A stretch of DNA of 64,000 nt from Platynereis dumerilii. Its lineage: Eukaryota; Annelida; Polychaeta; Phyllodocida; Nereididae. The DNA lies in NCBI GenBank assembly GCA_026936325.1, contig JAPTHN010000043.1, positions 1,124,637 through 1,188,636 of the forward strand, written 5' to 3'. The notes beneath the pieces were generated by a model. The model ran no database searches. It saw only the letters and a program-made list of their open reading frames with translations, and had not been told where the DNA came from. Below, in pieces: positions 55,580 through 64,000 of this stretch (position 1 is the stretch's first letter; each line of letters begins with the position of its first letter). The translations under genes were made by a program, and so were the position numbers.

Positions 55580-56957
55580 TAGTCTAGGGTCTTAGGTAAA
55601 GTTTTTTTTTTTTTAGTTTAAGCAAAAACTCACTTGATTTTGATAAACGACATCATAAGCTTTAAAAAAAAATAGGGTGCCAATTTTTCTTTATATTCTA
55701 AGTGTCTGAAATCCAAGATGGTGTCCAAAATGGCCGCCGTTTAACAATAATGGAATATCTTCACTAGTAAAAGAGGTATAATTTCAAACAAAGTATGCAA
55801 ATTAGGGTTTTCTGACACAGGGAAGCCAATGGTATCATTAAATTTAGGCTGAAGGCATTATTTACTTGTCTGAGATTAATATAGCATCTACAATGCCAAC
55901 TGTTCACTGTAAATTCCAACGAAAATCAATATGACACCGTAATCCATTCTATGATAGTGGAAATGACTAATCAAACAATATGATAGTTTGATTGAAGAAA
56001 TGTACACTCCACATGGTGAATTAATATATCTATAAACATTATCTGTACAGGTGTGACACAGTACGTCTCTTACATGCCACCGTACGATATATAATGTGGT
56101 TACTATACAGTACAATATATAACATGACATTTAGACTTTACGTTCCGCTATTAAACACTTTCAGAGCAAAGTACAAGGCAAAAATTTTTCGCATCACTGC
56201 ATCTTCATAGTTTCTGTTTAATTTTTATGGTCAGCTATTGTTTTAATTGCCTAAATATGTAAATAAAAGCATATTTTGCATGGTTACAATGTACTCATAG
56301 CAAATATCTCGATACACAGCCCATGATAAAAGATCTCCATATGAAGTTTCATTTGGCCTACCTAACGACATATCAGTATTGAAGTGTAGTAACAAAGTAA
56401 AAACACCTGATCCAAAAACTTCTGTATGAGGGACATTGTTTGCCAGGTGCCATATTGCTTCAGGAGCTGATTGATTCTAACATTGAATGCCGAAGAAGGT
56501 CCAATGCCACAAGTTGGTAAAATTTGGAATTTCTTGTGAAATTGGCCGAAAAATCAATAATCTCTTATATGTTTCCTATGTATCATTATATTCAAAATCC
56601 AAACAAATTGAGGTTGTAAATGCTTTTTTGTGACGACTAGGCCACATTATGCCGGTAAATTTAAAGCCCTCCTCAGTGGGGCGCGCTAGAAACCCCCAAA
56701 ATATTATAAATTTTTCTGTAGGTCTGTGGCTCCAGTAATAAAGATGCACTAATACCACTAATAAATATACTTGAATTCTATGATCCATCAAAAAATACGA
56801 TGACTACATGGGTATGAATTGTTTGTTTAAATGACAAACATTTTGTGGTGCTAAGTCGCGGTTTCTTATATCTCGCTTAGTATTCATTTCACAGGAAAGA
56901 TTTTTACACCATCAATCTCAGCAGAAAATAAGCTTCATTAGGAGTACCAACAACCTA
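55580..56957. other. No gene seen
   Basis: AT-rich intergenic-looking sequence with no recognised repeats or coding regions. Confidence 0.4.
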
Positions 56958-56959
56958 TA

Positions 56960-58022
56960 CACTTCAACCTCTCTATTACGACCACCAATGGTTCTGAGGC
57001 CAAGTGGCCGTATTAGCGAGGTGGCCGTAATAGAGAGGTTCACCAGCCTGGCCGCTAGAGGGCACTGCAGAAATTGACCACTAGATGGCAGTGTGACCAC
57101 TAGAGGGCAGTGTAGCCACTAGATGGCAGGTGTAGCCACGTGGGTCTTGATTGCTCTTTACAATGGATCTTCAGAATCAGCTAGAATCAGACTTCAATCT
57201 TTAATGCCAATTAAGACTCAAGCAATTAACTGGACATCATTGGGCCTATTTGATAATAAATATCTATTTGACATTATTGATTTTAGCAATACTTAAAGGG
57301 GTTGCAAGGTGCATGTGGCGCAGTTTTTAATTCACAAGTTCCTTCCTCATACTTTTGTGGATTAGTGTGCTTACGTTGGGCAGGGCTCCAAATAAATTGG
57401 CTTTTTCATTTACCTACAGTTATACCCTAAGATTCTCAATAATGAAGATATAGATCATGCTTTATAATTCACTTAAAATGGCTATCAGATTGTCAGTTTT
57501 CTTTGAATTTTCGATGGTGTAAATTAACACAATCATTGAATGCCTTGAGTGAACATAAAGACATGACAGGCTGAAGTGCAATCAACACTTGTTCCAAAGT
57601 AAAGTGCCATCCAGTTGCCACACTGCCCTCATAATTGGCATTAATTGCTGATAACACGTAAATCTTCATTTTCAACACCAACCCCAGACCCTCAATTGTC
57701 ATTGAACTGTTGAATTGACAATTGATTGCAAGTTATACAAACATACAGGCATGCAGACAGAGTGTCGCCGATACGCATTTCTGCTGGATACAACAGTATC
57801 AGCTGCTTGATGCAACACTGGTCATATGAGGTGAGGTCAGAATTGCTATTTTGTACCCCAGAAAGTGACCGTATTGGTGAGGCGACCACATTAGCGAGGT
57901 GCCCGCATTACAGAGGTTTTACCAAGCATAAATGTAAGGGAAAATATTTGGTTCCAGGCACTTGTGGTCGTAATGGCGAGGTGCCCGTATTAGAGAGGTG
58001 GTCGTAAGGTGAGGTTGAAGCG
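56960..58022. mobile_element. 1,063-bp Tigger/pogo-like element
   Basis: The ends are inverted copies of CRCTTCAACCTC followed by TTACGACCACC words, with TA outside each (56,958-56,959 and 58,023-58,024). Repeated GTATTAGCGAGGTGGCCG-like words occur near both ends. The body is non-coding. Confidence 0.75.
57052..57132 (+). promoter_or_regulatory. Four tandem CTCF-like motifs
   Basis: CCGCTAGAGGGCACTGC (57,052), CCACTAGATGGCAGTGT (57,078), CCACTAGAGGGCAGTGT (57,097) and CCACTAGATGGCAGGTG (57,116) all fit the CTCF core CCRSYAGRKGGCR, in the same orientation, spaced 26, 19 and 19 bp. They lie in a Tigger/pogo-like element. Binding is not shown by sequence. Confidence 0.6.
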
Positions 58023-58079
58023 TATTTCCAATAAGTCTAGCCCAAACCAAGGAATTACCATTTCAGAAATAAAATTCTA

Positions 58080-58684
58080 AATAACTTGCATTTTTTTATG
58101 GAGGAAGAAATCGAAAAATTAACACAAACTCGTTTTGACTTAGTTCCAATATTATGTTCAGAGACCGGCATATATTGGTGCAAATTACTAAAACTGGATG
58201 CTATTTTAAATTTTGGACAATAGGGAACGTCATGGTACCTTCAATAATCATGAAACTTTGATATCTGTCAAGAGAGAGACAGTCAACCTTTGATGTCTGA
58301 AAATTTTGTCACCAAAAATTCGCATTTTTTGAACGTTTTGTCACTTAAATTATAGGATAGCAACTTGAGATCATTATAAAGACAATTAAAGAGGTCACCA
58401 TCAGAAAGAGCACAATTTTTTACACAAGATAGAATATATATTTTAAAATCTATGATAAGTTTTTGTGGCCTCGAGAATTTTTTCACACTTGTGGCAGTAA
58501 CTCCTGACTAAGATCTTGAAACCTGTCATATGCTTATAACAAACAAAATACAGATTTTTCATTTTTTGCCTTATTGTATCTTCTATGGTGGAATTAGCAG
58601 GTAATGCAGTAAGCAAGCGTTGCACTTTTTGTTAGCCATAAACACAGGGCCATAATACCATGATAGGTTTGACTAAAAACCATA
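58080..58684. other. No firm gene; possible old coding remnant
   Basis: Two overlapping minus-strand frames (58,443-58,625 and 58,283-58,486) read through a CHKCEK word and could be one frame with a shift, but no family is recognised. Confidence 0.3.
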
Positions 58685-58692
58685 CTGTATAT

Positions 58693-60054
58693 TAGGGTGG
58701 GCTGAAAAAAACTTTTTTTTGAATTTCAGTATGCCAGTGGTATAGATGGCTAAGACAAAAAATGAACATTTGTGAAAAAAAAATTTGTGGCATGCGATTT
58801 GTGCCGGGCCAACCCGGCTTTTATGAAAATGCATATTTTCAGCCATTTCGCATGCTTTTTTACACATTTTTTTGGCCTGGATCAGCTTGATTGGTTTCAG
58901 AAGGCTCAATGGAGTACTTAAATCTTCTTTGAAGGTCATTTTGGATATGAAACACCATAAACAGGTTGCTTATATTTAAGATATAGCCATTTCTGGGTAA
59001 AAGTTGGGAATAAGAATTTGGCTTTTTTTGCTAAAAATTGCCTAAAAAAATTGAAAATATCGGAACTGACCGCACAAAAAATGATTCTAAATGAATTGTA
59101 ATTACCCCGAGTCCTCCCCAATGCCCTAAAAAAACATTTCCAGCATATTTTCTGCATCAATTTGTGGTTTTAGTTTCCAGAATAGCGGCTATTCCGTAAA
59201 GTCAGATTTACAGATTTGACACTTTAGCAGCTTGTGTAGCCCTACCATTACACCTCAGTTATTTCATTGTTAAATAGGGATGAGGCCAGGTAATAGAGGT
59301 TTCAGACAAGCCTTCAAACAAAGCTCCAAGTGATATAGGAGCTGAACTACAAGGCGAAATGTCATTGTGTCGGACGTACATCATGTGAGTATGTCCGACA
59401 CAATGACATTTCACCTTGTAGCTCAGCTCCTATTGCACTTGGAGCTTTGGTTGATGGCTTGTCTGATACCTCTATTACCTGGCCTCATCCCTATTTAACA
59501 ATGAAATAACTGAGGTGTAATGGTAGGGCTACACAAACTGCTAAAGTGTCAAATCTGTAAATCTGAAACTAAAACCACAAATTGATGCAGAAAATACGCT
59601 GGAAATGTTTTTTAGGGCATTGGGGAGGACTCGGGGTAATTACAATTCACTTGGAATCATTTTTTGTGCGGTCAATTCCGATATTTTCAATTTTTTTAGG
59701 CAATTTTTAGCAAAAAAAGCCAAATTCTTATTCCCAACTTTTACCCAGAAATGGCTATATCTTAAATATAAGCAACCTGTTTATGGTGTTTCATATCCAA
59801 AATGACCTTCAAAGAAGATTTAAGTACTCCATTGAGCCTTCTGAAACCAATCAAGCTAACCCAGGCCACAAAAAGGTCTAAAAAAGCATGCGAAATGGCT
59901 GAAAATATGCATTTTCATAAAAGCCGGAGTGGCCCGGCACAAATCACATGCCACAAAATTTTGTTTGCACCAATTTCCATTTTTTGGCTATAGCCAACTT
60001 TGTATACCACTGGCATATTGAAATTCCAAAAAAAGTTTTTTTCAGCCCACCCTA
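58693..60054. mobile_element. Palindromic hAT-like foldback element, 1,362 bp
   Basis: The two halves are reverse complements, with arms of about 680 bp and roughly 95% identity. The ends are TAGGGTGGGCTGAAAAAAAC and its complement. CTGTATAT lies outside both (58,685-58,692 and 60,055-60,062), a perfect 8-bp target duplication. The TAGGG end fits the hAT rule. The centre is GTGTCGGACGTACATCATG... TGTCCGACAC at 59,367-59,400. Mirrored open frames on both arms are by-products. Confidence 0.93.
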
Positions 60055-60099
60055 CTGTATATACCAATGGAAAGCTAAGCTCAAGTGCAACAATGCAAT

Positions 60100-60425
60100 A
60101 TCAAGCAAGTAAAAATCCCAGCAATGAGTATTTCTCACAAAGCATTAGAACAAGACATGTCTGAACATACATTTTTACAAAATGTTACAGTGCCACATTT
60201 GTTGTCAGTGACAAAGACAGGCCCCTAATATCATGATATTATATATTTACAAATACTTTCTATAAACCAACAGAAACCTGGGCTCATGAGCAACAAAATC
60301 ATGTCAGACCATCAACTAGCCTTCATCAAGAAGCGTGTAAAGAAGAAAGGTCATCATAAATAATACAAAATGTGAGAGCGTCACATTTTTTGTCAGTCTC
60401 AAAGATAGGGCTCTAATGTCATTAG
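60100..60425. repeat. Diverged tandem duplication of about 190 bp
   Basis: CACATTTGTTGTCAGTGACA at 60,195 and CACATTTTTTGTCAGTCTCA at 60,386 begin blocks that both continue AAAGAYAGGSCYCTAATRTCAT. No function is evident. Confidence 0.5.
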
Positions 60426-60433
60426 GGGCGTTG

Positions 60434-63400
60434 TACGCAGCGACTGCAATGCGCATGTGCGAAGAACGACTTCCGCCCTCTCGATTGCAAGAATTCAAAG
60501 TGGTTTGACGTATCTAAAGACGCTCGACTAAAACAGGTATTTATTACTAAATACTGAGTAACAGCGACTGCTGTTATAGTGGTGGCAGCGGCAAAAGGCT
60601 GTTGAAGCTTTGTGTCATGCTTTCGGAGCTTTTCTCGGCATTTTTCGACGCCCGAAAACACTTTTAAAATCGCGGTTGAGGTTGTCAAAATCAACCGACG
60701 CCATTAAGCACATGTAAATATTTTAGAGATCGTAATTTGTGGACCCCGTAGCATTTATTTACACCGTATAATTTCACCCTTCAACTCAAATTAGATCAAC
60801 AATATAGTTTTCTATCAAACCCAATCACAAAATTGAACTGTCAACTTGCAAATTTCGCAAATTCTGATGTTTGTCTTTGCATTTTTACCATAGAATTTCG
60901 CGCAAAATTAGATTTGACAACAAGCATAGTTAGGCCATTCGACCTGTAAATAACAAAATATGGTAGGTTTCTGTTGATTTATAGCATCTTGTGTGCATAC
61001 ATCTGTCGTTTTGTGTTATTTTTTCATGAATTTAGTGATTGCCACTTTGTTTTTTCTCTGGAATTTTCCAGACTTGACAGATTAGATTTGAGGCCTATTT
61101 TGACATTTAGTAGTTGATTCGTGAAAGAATTAAATTAATTTCGCTGGGTTCACAGTTTTGTATATATTTTTGCACTGTTGCATAAAAAAAAAAAAAAAAA
61201 AAGGGGGGAGAAAGTGGGTAAATCGGTCACAGAAATATTTTGACAATTCATAGAACTCTATTGAAACATTTCAAACATTTTGTGTATTGACTTAACACAT
61301 GATTGTGTTGATTTAGTGAAACTTAGAATACAAGGGATACTTGTGAATGTGGAATAGTACCTGTGAAAATACAGTGGTACTTGTGAATATTGAATGACAC
61401 CTGTGTGACTTGTGAAATACTTTGTTATTGTCTAATCTATAGCTGTCTTTTGAAAAGTGTAGATAATTGGAATTCTGGAATATTAAGCCACAACACTTTA
61501 CAGTTATTGTTGTCAATTTGATTTTAACTGACCACCTATTGTTACTGCACATTTTGAAAGTAATATATCAAGTTACAGAGATTAGTGCTTGAAATAATTT
61601 CTATTATATTCATAACTTATTGTTTATAGATTTAGTTTATAACAAACCAAACCACCCACTTTTGAAGTAAAGTCTTGAGTGAGATTCTATTTATTCAATT
61701 AAATTATTTCTGTCGATTACCAGTTGAGTAGATCAACTATTTACTTATTGAGAGTGTTTTTCATATTTTGTGGAGAGTGTATCAGTTACATACATTGATT
61801 GTGGAGACTCCTCTGAGTCAATAGTGACTAATTTCATCACAATGATGTTGAAATAACGCTGTTCTCGATGGTGTTCGGCATTCACACAATTCAATAACTT
61901 TGTTATTGAAACCTGCAGTAATTATTGCAGAATTTATTCGCATTTGAGAATGTCGAATTTTAGAGTGGTCAATATCCACACGGCATCCGAGGCCGAATTA
62001 CGGACTTTAAATGGAATCGGCGAATCACGCGCACGGCAAATAGTGCAGTTACGGAAACGAGTCCAATTGACTCCTGAAATAGTAGCTTTATCTTTAAAAA
62101 CTTCGGCAGCAGTGTTTGAAAATCTTGTCAACGAGGGATTGTTGTCATTTGAAGTGCAGGGCGCCTGCGGATTCAATCGAGCACCTGGAATGGGTCGTGG
62201 GTACCCCCCAGGGATGGCCGAAATGGACGCTCTACGGAGACCGGGCTACGGATCTTCAAGAACAGTCAGTGAAGAACTGCCGCAACCCTTGGGAAGAGCA
62301 TCCTTTTATCAACAGCAAGTTGAACAACAAGATGTCAGGCCAAAGTCCCAGACAATTGTCAAGCAAGTAAGTGGTGATGATTACTCCTCTTCACAGAATG
62401 TGCGACAACAACCACTTAATAATTTAATGACGGGGCTGATCATCAATGATTCTTAGAAACAGCCATCAGGCGATTCTATGTCGCCCCCCAGTCAAGAGAC
62501 GCAAGTAGAGATGACATTGGCTAACAACATGATTTCACTATTACAGAATCAAATTAATGATGTTTCAGAGAGATTGCGAAAGACCCGATTGGCGTTATCC
62601 AGTGCTGAGAATGATAATGAAACCACCAGGTTGACCAACTGCACCTACAGATGACACACATGTTAAGAGAACAAAGTGTCTGGCAAGTTAAACAGCGGAC
62701 AGCTTATGAGTACCCTACTGGAATGGACAAAAATGAGTTTTGGTCGATGTCCCAATCTTCCACGGAGAAATTTATTGACAGTGCTCATCGACGTCATGTT
62801 GAGACACCTGCAGCGCCGTCTGCCCCAACTATTTCCAGGCATAAAACCACTGATAATGTGCGGTCCTCCACAACAGTTACTCAACATCCAGGGAAGTCAA
62901 TGCCGCAGGTCATGGAAGGGGACATTTCGGTTGTCATCACTCACTTGCCCTCGGACCGAGTCTTCCGACCTCCAACCAACCAGCAAGAATCTCTACAATT
63001 TGAAGATGCTGAAGATGTGGAAGGCCCCAGATGGAGAAATAAACAGAAGAATGAAGCTCCAGAGGTCTTCCCAGAGAGACAGAGACGAGTGGTGAAGGAA
63101 GCACCCAAGAAGACTCAGGATGTCCGGACCAAGTCACCACATTCAAATGTGCGCTTTGCTCCTAATACTTATGTAAATGAATCAAATTTAGTTTCAAGTG
63201 CACCTCAGTCTCATGAGTTTAACTATGTACATTCCGAGCCTTTGGACAAAGTCCATGCTGGGAATTTTTACAATGATGATTTTCGTTTTGTAAATTCTGA
63301 GGCGAATGACAAAGTTCACCCTCAGAATCATTATGGTTCGACAAATGTAAATTATGGTTCAAATGTAAAATTTGGGTCACGAGAAAGATGTCGACCGCAG

Positions 63401-64000
63401 AATCCTAGTGATTCTCGTTTTGTAAATTCTGCGCCAGTGGATAGGACGCAGGCTCAGAATCAAGGAAGGTTCTATGTACCAGGTTCTCATTCCATGCAGA
63501 CCACGGGCGGAGTTCCACCAAACTCTGTACAGGGTTATATGGACGGGACTGGATTTCATCCTTATGATTTTTACGGTGATTCCCGTCACCCCCACCTGGC
63601 TACCATGGAGTCAAGAGATGCTTCCCGGAAAAAGAAGAAGGCTAAACCAGATTCCAGTTCTTCTGAATCCTCCGATACTGATTCGGACAGTGACACTTCC
63701 TCTTCCTCTGAGTCCGATGATTCTGAGTCGGATGACAACGACAATGGAGATCGCGGTAGGGGGTTCAAGAAGAAGAAACCCTTGCGATGGAAGAGCCCAT
63801 CAGGGCCGCAGATCCAATTATTTAAAGGGGGAGTGAATGAGTTGGAAAGTTATATATTTTATTTTGGAAATTTGGCAAGCCAATACAAGTGAAGAAACTT
63901 CAACGCCTACTTGGATGTCTATGAGACAAAGCTGTCGAGCATGTATCTACACTGCCTTGATCCACCAGGAAAAGCTACAGGAAGCTGTTGAAAGCTTTAA
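60434..64000 (+). mobile_element. LTR retroelement, 5' part with gag, broken, runs off the window
   Basis: A Ty3/gypsy-like fossil. A possible short 5' LTR is 60,434 to about 60,575, followed by a TGGTGGCAGCGGC word that may be the primer site; both are tentative. After a long leader the gag region starts at the ATG at 61,950. Its first 70 residues carry a helix-hairpin-helix (VNIHTASEAELRTLNGIGES). Further on come a Ser/Asp-rich acidic stretch with a basic cluster (about 63,620-63,780) and a capsid-like start, PQIQLFKGGVNELESYIF, near 63,800. The visible part looks broken, with about two breaks. The 3' LTR is outside the window, so age cannot be judged. Confidence 0.6.

Noticed and set aside
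58283-58625. Minus-strand coding remnant with CHKCEK word
   Set aside because: Two frames would need to be combined and no protein family is recognised.
58936-59805. Matching 66-74-codon frames on opposite strands
   Set aside because: They are mirror images in the two arms of the palindromic element, without start context or known motif.

Overview
The window is animal nuclear DNA, almost certainly from a marine invertebrate. It is AT-rich and has introns with GT/AG borders, 5'-truncated CR1/L2- and Rex1-like LINEs, and many non-autonomous DNA transposons with classic target duplications. It also holds GATA, CT and minisatellite arrays and a gag region of an LTR retroelement. A 34-bp piece at 49,529 resembles the GTGAGTGAGTGAGTT..TTTTACGCC head of SINEs common in molluscs and some other lophotrochozoans, but that is too little to name the phylum. 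I saw no rRNA, tRNA or CRISPR. LAYOUT. 1-8.0 kb: a MITE, a GATA microsatellite and a LINE split by a 3.9-kb TIR element that itself took up a Rex1-like LINE, a second LINE and a hairpin. 8.0-12.2 kb: a 2.2-kb TIR element and a LINE tail. 12.2-21.6 kb: a long-inverted-repeat (LIR) structure with about 0.9-kb arms, flanked by a 13-bp minisatellite and by about 140 copies of an 18-bp minisatellite. Its loop holds a LINE ORF1 split by a 1.57-kb hAT-like element. 21.9-23.9 kb: a CR1/L2-like LINE with a YADD reverse transcriptase. 24.8-25.9 kb: a TA-flanked MITE with a paralogous empty site 1 kb away. 27.4-39.0 kb: the only good candidate host gene, four exons with matching phases and no recognised domain. 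Its first intron carries a 910-bp duplication with a 227-bp insert copied from 26.6 kb away, a cluster of AGACGTCT palindromes and a hAT-like MITE. 39.1-55.3 kb: a nest of transposons, outer TA element > IS630-type transposon > 10.56-kb LIR element > 3.73-kb TIR element holding a 198-bp satellite. 55.3-60.1 kb: a Tigger/pogo-like element with four CTCF-like motifs and a palindromic hAT-like element with a perfect 8-bp target duplication. 60.4-64.0 kb: the broken 5' part of an LTR retroelement whose gag begins with a helix-hairpin-helix domain. HOW IT FITS TOGETHER. Most of the DNA is mobile-element debris, and insertion order can often be read because empty sites are preserved. The IS630-type transposon is the most informative element. 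It has a transposase gene with one intron on the minus strand, and a convergent plus-strand reading frame ending in a SAM-like domain. The transposase gene is broken by the 10.56-kb LIR element, yet the two sides rejoin in frame as 324 codons plus stop if the insert and one CG are removed. The LIR element's left arm was then split by the satellite-bearing element, while its right arm keeps the empty site. All names rest on motifs read by eye; no database search was possible.
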